Part shown: in pieces, positions 33,292 to 45,200 of the stretch
Layout of the letters: every line of letters starts with the position of its first letter
Position numbering within the stretch: position 1 is the stretch's first letter
DNA from: Sporodiniella umbellata
Taxonomy: Eukaryota; Mucoromycota; Mucoromycetes; Mucorales; Rhizopodaceae
Direction: 5' to 3'
Assembly (NCBI GenBank): GCA_025677835.1
Contig: JAIXMR010000047.1
Coordinates: 108,164-172,163 of the forward strand
Length of the DNA: 64,000 nucleotides
Made by a program: the position numbers and the translations under genes
Notes under the pieces: generated by a model
What the model was told of the DNA's origin: nothing
Databases searched by the model: none
The model's input: the letters and a program-made list of their open reading frames with translations, nothing else

Positions 33292-35211
33292 AGTGTATAT
33301 TGGAGCACAAGGTTTTTCAGAAAAAAAAAAAAGCTTTTAAAATCGAAGTTTTATCCAACTGGGTTGGGTACTAAAAACAAACCTCTTATTGGACAAACGG
33401 GCTGTATTCAAAATGCAAGGTTACACATCAAACCTTTATCCTCATAAAGTCAGTAAAGTTTCACTATGCAGCTACTACATAGTTTGGGGTGAGAGAACCA
33501 GTATAGCGATAGCCGGTTTTTGTGCATATTAAAGAAAATGTTTGTTTGTTTACGTAATCAAAAGCTTTTTCTTCTATCAAAGTAGTTTGTCAGTTACTGT
33601 TCATACGCAAAGCGTTTACAAAAATAATGCCACGTTCTACAATGCAAACTATACACAATTATACAACGTCTATTTCGAAAATGCAGCGAATAAGATATTA
33701 CATCAAGTACATACGGTTGTAATTAAGACTAAATACAAACAGTACTTATAATCATTTATGATTACATATAAAAACATTGGCCGTCTGACATCAGCTTTAA
33801 TAGAAAGAATAAAGCGGAATGCTTCTTTGAGACATCCCAACTTATACAAAATATGTAAAAGTTTCGGCTATCTTTTTTTTTTAAAAAAATATTTTTGGCT
33901 ATCAACTTTGATACATTTTTGATACATTTAGCCTCCAGTTACTTCTATAATAGTTGTAAGCTACTAAGATTAGATATCTAAATAATTTCTCCTATATTTT
34001 AGATTGATATTATGTCTGAAAAGAAAAACCTTTATTAGAATCTGTGAATTTAGATCATACAAGACGCCTCTATAAGTAACTTCTTGTCTGTGAGATGTTG
34101 TAGCACATGGGCAATTTTTTTGTTCGTTGATCCTATCAAAACCCCATTATTTTGAAGAGTTATGTAAGGACAAAACAAAAAGCAGTAGAATAATAGATTG
34201 TAAATTGATTTTTTTTTTTATTTCGATGTATGGCGCTACCTTACAAATACTAGTATATATCAAAAAGCCTTTTCAGTCAATAAAATTGTTGTTGTCTTTT
34301 GGCGTCTTTCTTTTAATATAGTATAATTGTATCAAGCTACTGAAACCATAACCTTGGCAGCCAGCCGTCTTCTTTTTTTTTTTTTCGTATTTCCTAACGA
34401 AGGGATACGGCTTTTGAGTTTTGTTCCTAAACTATTTAAGATCTTTAAAGAAGTTGGTATGACTATTTGATTGCCATTTCAGGATCTTCATTTAGACCCT
34501 ACTGTTTGCTGCTCAAGGTACAATGGGAGTTCGCACATGTGTACTGTATTGATCGTTGGTGATCAATCATGGTCATTATGCATTAACAATCCTCTACGCA
34601 GTGCGCTTAAAATACGATTTTTTTTTGACAAGAGCCAGGTTTTGATACATGCTTGAACTTTTTGCGCTTGCTTTGAAAAGTTTTATAGCACTAAAACACT
34701 TCCTGTTTGTTGACTTAATATGCAGGAAACACATTCTTTTTCAGTACGCTTATAAGCCCACTCCCCAAAGAAAAATGTTTAGTCTTTACTTGTCTGGCAG
34801 CCAGTAGAGCACGTCACCTTTGCTTTGTATACAGGTATAATTGGTCACTCAAAGAGCAATGGTGCATACACTGTATTTGCTGATTAAAAATAAAATGGTT
34901 TCTCTTAAGACAGTTTACAACGAAAAAATCTAGATGATTTACTCGAAAAGACGATATCCAATTTTTTCTTGAAAATATAAACAAAGCCCTCCGAAAACAC
35001 AGATAGAGCGTTTGGAAGCTCACCCAACGACATTCGCACCAAAGTTGCATTGGGGTCGTCATTTTCAATGAGGTATACATAAACTTTATTAAAAAGTATC
35101 GATTTGTTTTATACAACTGCTATTCGTTTGAAACAAACACAAAAATCGCTTAATGGTAGAAGTACGAGTAGATATTGCTAGTAGCTGCAACTATAATAAA
35201 GGTACAAATGG
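33292..35211. other. 1.9 kb gene-poor region
   Basis: Lies between the HIT gene start and the end of the coiled-coil gene. Open frames at 33542-33751, 34127-34321 and 34471-34656 (+) and 34814-35116 (-) are AT-driven and without recognisable motifs. T/A runs near 33322 and 34373-34385. It should hold the HIT promoter at its left. Nothing else can be supported. Confidence 0.5.
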
Positions 35212-36477
35212 CTAATAAAAAGCTTGCTCTTTTTCCAATAGTCTACCCAGGACCTCTGGAATTAGCCTGTTAATACCTTCTTTAAAGGTCATTTTTCGGA
35301 CTATTTTAATAACATCATTTATATGTATTTCCTCATCTAATAACTAGCGTCAGCAATTCAAACGATTTATAGTTGAAAATACTGACCTACTGTTGCATCA
35401 ACAATAAGTCCGTGCGTGTCTTCTACAAAAACTTCAAGAACAGCTGTCGTAGGTTCTGAAAAAAACATTTTGATTGAGTTTGGCGTATACTCAATCTCCT
35501 CGATTCCTTCAATTTCATCGCTTATCTCCACCGCTTGTGTGTACCTAAAAAAAAAGATTGTAAATCGAAAGTTATACTGTTTTGAAAGAAATGTACAGCT
35601 TATATTCGCTTTCAACAATCGGGTCCCTTTTTGCGTTAATTTTGAGTAGACGGCTTGCTTCATTTTCGTATTGTTTGTTCTCTTTTACGAGGGCATTCAC
35701 TTCTGTTTCCAAATCTTCTTGTATAAATTCTTGATCTTCGTACAGCTCCTTTCTCTCTTTTTCTTCTTTAGCTAACAGAGCAAGTTCATGTGCCTGGATT
35801 GCAACTAGTTTACGGGCATCCTCTATAGTCATTTCCTTTTGGTGGGCTGCGTATGTTTCGATTCTACCCACTTCGCTTTCCATAGCCACTGTATCTTCAA
35901 GCAGCTTTCGACTGTCAATCACGCGGCTTTGTAGTTCGTGTCTCGCTATTAATTTTATTAATATGCAGGTTGTTTTTGTTAGCTACTTACATTTTTCAAT
36001 AGTGGTGGCAGTATCGTGTATCTCTTTTTCAAGTTTTGCGATCTCCAAAAGGTTATTTTTTACATAATTCTCCTGGGCTGTTTTATCGTTAGTAAAAAGC
36101 TTTTCACTTGCATTTTCCATTTTAGCACTCGTAGTACCTTTCTGTTCATTCTCATCTAGCTCTACTTTAGAATGGGTACTTTCAAATAGTAGATGTAGTA
36201 GTCGTTCTTTGGTTTTAACGACATTGCAGTTTTTTTGTAGGATTTCAAAGTTTGCCTAAAAAAAACTAAACAAGACTGCTGTTTGTATAAGGCAATCAAT
36301 GGTTACCTTAACATCCTCCAGCTCGACTTGAAGTATTTTTGGATCAAGATTTGCTTTGATCGATCCTACTTTTTCCTGATATTGTTTTTGGTATTTCACT
36401 AGGTTCAGATCGTAGACGAGGGCATTTTCAATTTTTTTTTGTGAATCGGATATTTCCTTGATGGTTGAATTTTGCAT
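35212..36477 (-). CDS. Coiled-coil protein with small globular C-terminus, possible kinetochore subunit
   Basis: ATG 36477 begins QNSTIKEISDSQKKIENALVY. Exons are joined by GTAACC..TTTTAG (ANFEILQKNCNVVKTKERLL), GTAAGT..AATAG (SRHELQSRVIDSRKLLEDTV) and others. The first 230 or so residues are almost continuous Glu/Lys/Leu heptads. The C-terminal part (IEGIEEIEYTPNSIKMFF, VLEVFVEDTHGLIVDATV, IHINDVIKIVRKMTF, INRLIPEVLGRLLEKEQAFY) alternates strands and helices like an RWD-type domain. Coiled coil plus RWD and a size near 320 residues recall kinetochore proteins such as Kre28/Sos7 or Spc24/Spc25, but no diagnostic motif was recognised. The gene is divergent from the CaM-kinase, with 508 bp between the starts. 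The family call is speculative; the gene model is good. Confidence 0.7.
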
Positions 36478-36985
36478 TCTAAAGACGATTTGAATTGAAA
36501 GTAAAGGGTTGTTTGTTTATTTTGAACACAAGCGCTTGGCAGTGTATCCCGAAAAAAATAAATTGGTCTATAGTTGAGCTTAAGACTTTGAAAGGGCTGC
36601 CCAGGTTATTTTCTTGTCGAACCCGAAAATAAAAGAGAAAAAGTGTGGTTATATTTAAACTTTTATTAACTGCTTTCATGACGACAGCTCAATCTTTTGC
36701 CTTGTCGCCAAAAAAAAAAACTTTAGCAATTGTATCTACGTTTATAACTATAAAAGTGGTAGGTCAGCTCTACTAAGTGTTTTTTTGTTGAAAACAGCTT
36801 GCGTTTTTTTGCAAAAAAAAAAAAAAAAAAAAAAGAGGGGGGAAATATCCTGCGCAAAGGTGCTTTTAGACACACAAAATGCAAGTGCCTCCATTGGCTG
36901 TTTTTAAAAAAATTGTTTATTAAAGTTTTTTATTGTCTTGCTTTTTCTTTCCTTTCTTCACACCTTTTACTTGAAGAAAATAAAA
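36478..36985. promoter_or_regulatory. Divergent promoter region of coiled-coil gene and CaM-kinase
   Basis: 508 bp between two divergent ATGs. Contains a 22-nt A run at 36813-36834 and a pyrimidine-rich leader just before the CaMK start. An open - strand frame at 36479-36679 abuts the coiled-coil ATG and is probably its 5' leader. Confidence 0.45.
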
Positions 36986-38563
36986 ATGGGACTTTTTAGA
37001 GCATTAGACGCTATTGTTCATGGTGGAGTTCAGCAGCCCGAATCTTATGAAAAAAAGAAGGAATATGTTTTTTCTGATGTTCTTGGTAAAGTTTACCTTA
37101 TCCAAAACGAATCGGTTTATTTACCTTCTGTTTACAGGAAGCGGGTCTTTTGGTTCAGTCAAAAAAGCAGTTAGAGTTAGCGACGGAAAAGAGGTGGCCA
37201 TCAAGATTATACCAAAACGTAATGTAAAACACCATTTTGATATGGTAAAGGATGAGGTCAAAGTACTCAAAGAGTTGAACCATCCCAATGTGATTGGGTT
37301 TTATGACTTTTTTGAGTCCAGGTAAAATACAAATCAGTAGGGTCTACTCAAGCTAATACATTACTTTAGAGACAAGTTTTACATCGCTTTTGAACTGTAA
37401 AATACAACTTAGATTCTGTGTGGCAAAACTTATTTTACTTATTAATGTGTTTATTTTAGTGCAACAGGAGGAGAATTATTTGAACGCTTGTTTGAAAGAG
37501 GCAAGTTCTCAGAGAAAGACGCTGTAGTGATTGTGCGGTCTGTGTTGACAGGACTGGAGTACTTGCACTCTCGAAATATTGTACATCGAGGTAGGCTCTA
37601 TACGGTATATGGCCATTGTTGTACGTATTCATTCTCCTTAGATATGAAACCTGAAAACCTGCTCTTTAAAACACCTGAATCCGATGCCGATTTGGTAATC
37701 TGTGATTTTGGGTACTGTAGTGAATGTTACACATTTATAATTAGATGTGGCTGACACTTTTACTACTAGTATTGCAAAAAACAATAGTGAGACGAATGCT
37801 TTAGAAACAGTTTGCGGATCGCCTGGATATGTTGGTAAGAGTTTTTTTTTTATTTTTTGTTTTTTTTTTTTGGAATTTAGGCACCAATTGACTTCTTGAA
37901 TAGCACCTGAAGTTCTAACGAGAAAAGGCTATGGAACCGCTATTGATATGTGGGCTGTTGGGTAAGCTTTTAAAGGATATTTGCTTATTTATAATAATCC
38001 AGCTAACTAAATTGTATTAAGTGTAATTACCTATACCTTGTAAGTGCACAACACATTTTAGCCTAAACTCCCGAAACAAGTGATTTTATACTTATCTACT
38101 ATTCAAAAAGATTGTGTGGATATCAACCATTTCAAGCTGAAGACCAAATAGAATTAATTGATGAAATTACTCACGCCCGATACGACTTTCACGATAGATA
38201 TTGGAGAAACATCTCTGAAGACGGTATGTTGTACATGCGGCCCACACAAAAACTGACTCTATTATAGCTAAGGATTTCATAAAAAAGCTTTTGACTTTGG
38301 ATGATAAGGCTAGATTGACTGCTGAACAAGCTCTGCATCACCCTTGGACAACAAGTGAAGATACAAAGGATATTGATATTCTTGATACAGTACGAGAAAA
38401 TTTCAATCCTCGTAGAACGCTCAAAAGCGCCGTTGGCGCAATCAGAGCCATGAACCGACTAAGAACAGCGTCAGGAGACAAAGGCACATCTAATACTACC
38501 AATGCATTTGCTGCTGCCATTCAGGCGTCAAAAGAACAGAAACAAGTTGCTGCTGCTACCTAA
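36986..38563 (+). CDS. CMK1: Calcium/calmodulin-dependent protein kinase (CaMKI-like)
   Basis: ATG 36986: GLFRALDAIVHGGVQQPESY, then glycine loop GSGSFGSV (completed across the first intron), AIKIIPK lysine, HPNVIGFYDFFE, and GGELFERLFERGKFSE. The catalytic loop HRDMKPENLLF is split by an intron after His-Arg. DFG is split by the next intron; then ALETVCGSPGYVAPEVL with the activation-loop Thr, YGTAIDMWAVGV, LCGYQPF, and WRNISEDAKDFIKKLL. The C-terminus FNPRRTLKSAVGAIRAMNRL is a basic amphipathic helix matching the autoinhibitory/calmodulin-binding segment of fungal CaMKs. The tail is Ala/Gln-rich. About eight exons. All catalytic residues are intact. Confidence 0.93.
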
Positions 38564-39779
38564 AAACACCATCATACGCACATAATTTCTCTAAATTCAT
38601 TAAAACGCAGTTTTCTATATACATGAAAAATAAGGAAGGCGTTGGTTGCTTCTGCACGTGGTTGTTGTTTATAAAGTGGTGGCTTAAATTACTGAGCAGC
38701 GCAGCTCAAACATGCAACTTTTTTTGTTGAGCATGCAGTTAGCAGTTATAATTGGTAATAGTTGAAGCTCTCTTTCAAATCTGTTTAATGTTCAGTGCCT
38801 TCATCCCAATTTTCGTAGATCTACGCACATATTTTATTTCAAACCCCACACAACTTTCGTTCTTATGACTGGCTCAATACTGAAAAATAGACGGAGACCA
38901 AAATAAGATCTGTTTTTAGGTTTACGAAAATTGGGGTGGAGGCACTGTAAACATTTTTATTTTGTATCAGTCGAAAGCCCGCTCAGTGACTGAAACACTA
39001 TGCACTCGCCCAATTTCCTGTTTTGTATATAAAAAGCCACTTTTAAAATGGATAAACTTTAGTGTAGATCGTCAAAATAGGCGCCGCTATAGCTTCTAAA
39101 AATGGCCATGTTCAGTAGTCCAGCTTGACATGCAAAAAACAGTTTTATACAAAGTTCGTAAAACAGTAGATTTCTACAATCTTGCCGGCCAATAGCCTGT
39201 TGCGTTATTATGAAAAAAAAATCGAGCTGTGAATAAGCTAAACTCAAATATACGTTTAGTTACCAGCAGACATTGGCTATTAGTATCTAAAAATTTAACC
39301 ACTACCATATTTGGCTTTGGGCCTGCAGTTTTATGACAGTTAGAAGTGTACAGGTTAAAGCGAACTGAATGTAGTTTAATAGAAAAAATAAAACTTATGC
39401 TGTTCAGAACTGGTGTCAAACATAACATCAGCTGACTATACGATTAGCGAGAAAAATGCTTTAAAAATTGTAACTCTTTAAAAAATAACAGCAGCATAGC
39501 GATGGCCAAACGTTTCATGCAAATACTAGAAAGGTATTTTTTGGCAATGTCTTTTTAGCAATCAGACACCAGTCAGAAAAGATTTGCATTCCTTTAAAAA
39601 AGCCTGAGTCATTCGGATAAGCAGAAAACAGGCGTTCGCAGTCACATAAGAGTGCACCATTCACTCTAAACATTCTCCTTTTGTTTGTCTATCTGTCAAC
39701 TCAACTTGTAGATTAGCTTGAATCCATGACATTTGCAAAAACAGAGAGAGAAAGAAAAGCATCCATAAAAACGCACAAA
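38564..39779. other. 1.2 kb spacer between CaMK and HDAC, holding an inverted-repeat element
   Basis: Contains the 155-bp inverted repeat at 38793-38947 (separate entry). Open - strand frames at 39059-39247 and 39174-39428 have no family support. A gagtgcaccattcactc short palindrome lies near 39650-39666. The right side should hold the HDAC promoter. Confidence 0.5.
38793..38947. mobile_element. MITE-like 155-bp element with 25-bp terminal inverted repeats
   Basis: Left end 38793-38817 (cagtgccttcatcccaattt...) and right end 38923-38947 are inverted copies with 23 of 25 matches; both differences are transitions. Similarity continues more weakly inward (about 15 of the next 22). CAGTG/CACTG termini are a Tc1/mariner hallmark. 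The right flank is TA but the left flank is TT, so the TA duplication is decayed or absent. There is no transposase frame inside. It lies 230 bp downstream of the CaMK stop. A transcript of the + strand would fold into a nearly perfect hairpin (the two mismatches become G-U). Confidence 0.6.
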
Positions 39780-39953
39780 ATGAAGTCTAACGATTTTCGA
39801 CAGGAAAGGTTTGTCTCCTTACGCAAGAAATGAATAGAAGAGACTAACATACTTCACTAAACAGTAAAACCGTTATCGTTGTATCTGATGTAGAGGAAGA
39901 AACCGATCAAGAAGGCAATTTACATAATCTTTTTAAGTATAACTGATTTACTC

Positions 39954-41899
39954 ATGTCCGATGTAGATAGTGTAAATCAAAGTGAGTGTTTGCTTTGCTC
40001 TCATTTCTTTCGTTTTTTTAAAAAAGAAGATTACTAACTATACAGAAAGACCAACAGAAGGCGCTTATTGCAATCTATGAAGACAATCTGAGTGAGTCAG
40101 ATACTGAATTTGGCAGCACTTTGGAAGAGCTTTCTGAACTAGACGAACTACATTACTCTGATGATAGTGTTGAGCTTTCTATTATCATTGAAAATACGGA
40201 AAAAAATCCTATATCAAAAAAACTTCTTCAGGAAGATGAACAGATTGATATTGAATCGCTAGATAGTGGAAACACAATTCAAAGCCCATTTCAAAAAAAA
40301 GTACAACCAAAGGCTGAAGACGATGTCGAAGAATTTTATGAAGTGGACATTCGCTCAAATATACCAAAAAGAAAAGCCGCAGAAAAGGATATAGACGACG
40401 ATTACGTTTTGAATAAAAACTGTAAAGAGAAACATATACACACATATATATATAAGTATATATATAAAAGCATGCACGTATATATGCAAGCATATTCGGA
40501 TCAATAACGAAAGAAAATGCTAACTTCTTTTCTATTTTTCCATACACTTGTGTTTAGCTAAACACCCAGACCAAGTACTTAAACCCGCACCAGCTCGACC
40601 TAAGCGATCACATAATACGACCAAAAAGGAAAGCATCGAAAAAAAGCTGGATGATGATTCATTCGAAAACATAACCAAGAGACGATTTTTAAAGACAGGA
40701 TATGTATATGATACCATTATGTCTTATCATGCCACGCCAGACCCCATTGAAATACATCCAGAAGATCCTCAAAGGTTATATAGAATATACTCTATATTAC
40801 AAAAACATGGATTGTTGGCAGAATGCAAGCGAATTAAAAGTAGAAAAGCTACAAGAGAAGAAATCACAGACATACACAGCATTACTCATTATAGAAAAAT
40901 GAGAGAAACAACAAGTGAGTTTAAACGTATTGTACCAACTGGAGCTTACACTACACTTTTTAGAATTTAGTAAAAGAACGCAGTATATTGATCTTGAGCA
41001 TATCTATGACTCAGTGTACCTCAATAGTAGTTCTTTTGAATCTGGATTATACGCCGCAGGAAGTCTGATTTCTTTAGTTGAAGCGCTTGTTAAAGATGAA
41101 ATTCAGAACGCATTTGCTATTATTCGTCCACCTGGACATCATGCCGAACATGACGTACCCATGGGATTCTGTTTATTTAATAACGTAGCGATTGCTACAA
41201 AGCATTGTATGAAACGCTTGGGAGTAAAAAAAACGTTGATTGTAGACTGGTAAGAGCTTTTACCTTTTTTTAAAGGCTAACAATTTATTAGGGATGTACA
41301 TTTTGGCAATGGAACACAGAGCATCTTTTCCAACGATCCAAATGTATTATACATTTCGCTCCACAGATATGAGGACAAGACGTTTTACCCTTCAGATCGC
41401 AAAGGGTCAGCTGAATATACTGGCCATGGAGAAGGAAAGGGTACAACTGTTAACATTCCTTGGCCTTGTAGTGGAATGACAGATGCTGATTATATTTATG
41501 CTTTTAAAGAGATAGTCATTCCTATTGCTATGGAGTTCAGTCCTGATCTACTTATCGGTAAGTTTGATATCACACACTCTTGTGCTTATTTGGTTGGTAG
41601 TTTCTGCTGGATTTGATGCGGCAATAGACGACCCTATTGGACAATGTAAAGTGACGCCCACTGGTTATGCTCATATGACGCACATGCTCAAATCAATCAA
41701 CAATGGGAAAATGGCTATTGCGCTTGAAGGTGGATACAATCTCAACTCAATAGCCATATCTGCTTTGGGATGCATGAATGTTCTTTTAGGTGAAGCCCCT
41801 CCTGCTATAGAGCACATCTTTGACCCAAAAAAAGAGTGCATAGACACAATTAAATTAGTGAAAAAAGTTCAACGGGAGTACTGGAGATGTTGTAGATAG
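39954..41899 (+). CDS. HDA1: Class II (HDA1-type) histone deacetylase lacking the Arb2 tail
   Basis: Zinc lysine deacetylase. Acidic disordered N-terminus (EEFYEVDIRSNIPKRKAAEK), then the catalytic domain: RFLKTGYVYDTIMSYH, HPEDPQRLYRIYSIL, IRPPGHHAEHD (two His), then DWDVHFGNGT (metal Asp and His, split by an intron), VSAGFDA (metal Asp) and EGGYN (catalytic Tyr). The class II/Hda1 wording is clear. The protein stops at 41899 shortly after VKKVQREYWRCC; yeast Hda1 and fission yeast Clr3 continue into an Arb2-type domain there, and none is seen. The start is uncertain: ATG 39954 is the simplest; ATG 39780 with an extra intron would add a short acidic exon. One intron carries an AT microsatellite (40433-40468). 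Confidence 0.92.
40433..40468. repeat. AT-rich dinucleotide microsatellite in HDAC intron
   Basis: Imperfect (TA)n/(CA)n tract, catatacacacatatatatat and continuing, inside the intron after the acidic N-terminal exon of the HDAC gene. Reading through it gives HTYIYKYIYKSMHVYM, a low-complexity sequence that marks it as intronic. Confidence 0.75.
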
Positions 41900-42215
41900 T
41901 GTTTTTATTGTAAATAAAGTATTATAAGAATAAACCACAGAAGAGACAAGCGAAAATGGTAATAAATTCTTATAAAGTAAACACCAAGTATACCATTATG
42001 CACTGTACTTTAATTTGTGGTTACAACAAACCCCATTACGGCATTTCCCCTACAAACGTTTCATGTAAATCTATAATCGTGGCTTTTTTTCATTTACAAA
42101 AAACAACAAGAAGGCTTACAAACATAATTGGGAATAAAACGGTATACTTCACTCCTTTGTTTTTTTTTTCTTTCTCAGCTTATTACTAACAATCAAAATA
42201 AAGACATGCCATTCA
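41900..42215. promoter_or_regulatory. Spacer HDAC-FAB1
   Basis: 316 bp between two + strand genes. Two aataaa-type signals (about 41914 and 41929) follow the HDAC stop and could serve polyadenylation; the T/C-rich part before 42216 should be the FAB1 leader. Confidence 0.45.
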
Positions 42216-45200
42216 ATGGATAAAGAAAACAACAGCACTTTAACCTCTTTCAACTTTGAACCCCCAGAAAACCATATAAATGAAGAAGGAGTCTTATTTA
42301 AGATAATCGACAAAGTAAAAAGTGCTGTCTCAGGCCATTCCACAGCATGGCAAGATAACTTATCTGTACACAGTACATGTTCTGAACAAACCTCACATTC
42401 ACATGACCCAAACATCAATTCTCGCACGCAATCCGTAGCAAACTCATTCATTGGCGCTAAAAAGGAACCTGATTCGTCTGTGCTTAGGCCGTCAACTATT
42501 GCCACAACAAATGCAACAGTTACCGTAGGTAAAAATGAGGAAGTGGTGGAGCCTGTACATACTGTTCAGTTCATTGTACCGTCGCCTAGTAGCAGCAGTA
42601 TAAATAGAAGGTCCTTAGAAGAAAACCCAATGGACCTTCTACCGCTATATACCAGAAAGTCCATTGATAGTGACAATCAATCAGTCGTCACCAACTTCTC
42701 GATATCTAACACCAATTCACTAAGTAGAATATTAGCTCGACTTAGAGGCCAAAAAAACGATAAGGAATTTTGGATGCCTGACGAACAATGCAAAGAGTGT
42801 TATAAGTGTCGTAAGGTGTTTACATTATTAAGAAGAAAGCACCACTGTCGCACCTGCGGTATGTATTCTAAAATAAGCAAAAGATAAATAAAAATAAAGT
42901 TTAATAAATTACTAGGCCAGATATTCTGTAGCAGTTGTGCATCGCATATAGTATCAGGAAAACTGTATAAACAAAAAGGACAAGTTAGAGTTTGTAACTT
43001 CTGTTTTGCAGAACAGCAGCAACAAATACAACGTCACGAAGATAGAACAATAGAGTCTATAGTTCACTTCAAATCAACACACTCGCCCCTTACAAAACAG
43101 TTTACGAGTGAAGCGGCCCACAATCAGCAAAAAAGAGAAGAAAAGACAGAAGAATATAGTTCTCAAATTATTCCATCACAAAAACCGCCTTTGGCTGTTC
43201 CCAATATGCAAATACCTACAGCTGCTTTTAAGCAAGCCAAAAGCTTATACGGAAATGACGATGCTACTACATTCGCCCTCGAAATACCCATGTACGGCTC
43301 AGAGTCTTACAGCTCACCACAAACCGAGAGACCGCACTCCCCGTTTTATTCAGAGCAGCCTACTTCACCTGTTTTGTATCATAACAATAGTACGCCATTT
43401 ACTCATCAAAACACACCAGATAATGTTTACACAGGAGTTAAAAGATTACTGGACGCTGGATCTTCTTTGATAAAACCCAGACCAAGATCAAACACTTCTA
43501 TTTCCGCACCTTTGTTAGAGGAAACTCGACCTGCTCATCCTACCCAGCCCCCTTTTCGAACATCTTATTTAGACCGTGGCGGCGGCACTGTTTTGGCTGA
43601 AAGCGAGCTGAGTTCTTTTCGCAACAACGAATCGGAGCCATTTCACGAGGAGGATTCTCTTTACGATCGTCCCTTAACGCCTATAAAATCAACATATGAC
43701 AGCAAAGCAACTGACTCTCTTTCACCGAATGGAGGTATTAGCGATGACGAATCTTATGATTATAGACTGATAGCAAAAAGGACAGAGGAATTACGTGGGA
43801 AAAACGTACCGACTTCTAGCAAATCGTCATATCATACCTACCGACGACTAAGCTTTACAGGAGGACATACACCTAAATTGAAACGCGCCGCACTCTCTCG
43901 GTTAAATACATCTGGTTTGTCTAAGCATGATCACCCAACATCAGCGAATGGAGCAGATTGGTCGCCAATTGCATCACCATATGAAGAAAGCAACCGGTTT
44001 TTTTCAGAAAATGGTAGACTACGACTGAATCGTCAACGCCGTACTTCTGGGCCACCACCTACGGTTGAGCTGAGTTTGAGCGCTCGTCAGCATGCCCGTC
44101 GATTGCTTAGACAGCTGATGCAGGACATAGAACTTACCAATAAAGAAGAGTGGGAGGACGTGATAATGAACATCCTGATGAAGGTTACTAATAATGTTCA
44201 GCCCGACACACGGTCAGGAGATGATATGGACGTACGCCATTATGTAAAAATTAAGAAGATACCCGGCGGACTACCTTCTGATAGTTTTTATGCCAAAGGG
44301 GTTGTCTGCACCAAGAACGTAGCTCATAAGCGTATGGTGAAGAACATTAGTAGTCCTCGCATATTGATATTGCTATTTTCTTTGGATTATTCACGTGTAG
44401 AAATGGAAAACCAGCTGTTGTCTATCGCTCCTGTCATATCTCAAGAGCGTGAGCATATCAGCAAACTAGTAGGCCGTATTGTAGCATTGAGGCCATCTTT
44501 GCTTTTAGTGAAATCGACAGTGTCCAGATTTGCTCTTGAATTCCTTCTGGCCGCTAACATACCGGTTATACATAATGTAAAACATAGTGTAATTGAAGCA
44601 GTTGCTCGATGCACACAGGCGTCAATTATCACTTCAGTAGATAAGCTTGCAGTAGACAAATTTCAGCAAGACTTATCTTTCGGTCGATGTGGGTCTTTCG
44701 AAATTAAGACTTTTATACATGAATGGATTCCTCACAAAAGAAAGACATATTTGATCTTTGATGACTGTTCTCCAGATTTAGGGGGCACTATAGTGTTGAG
44801 AGGAGAAAAGACAGAAAAGTTGAGTGCGATTAAGGGTTTGATTGACTTTATGGTATTCGTAGTTAACAACCTCAAGTACGAAACCTCTTTATTACGCGAT
44901 TCTTTTGCAAAAAACCGAGGCTCCTTAGACTATGACGAAAGAGATCGATCGCCTTTAATACGACAAAACCCATTAGATACAGAAAAGCCTATGAACGAGG
45001 AAAGTAATAATTACATTAAAGATTCAATCAAACTCTACCAAGATACAATACTTTCGGTTTCTCAGTTTGTAAAATTTTCACCGCCTTATCTATTAATGAA
45101 ATTGGAGGAAATTGACAGTAGGCTCTTGGGTCTTTATCAACAGAAACGGCGCAAATCTTCGTGTTTCTCTACTTTCAAAGATACACAATCGGTTTCTTCA

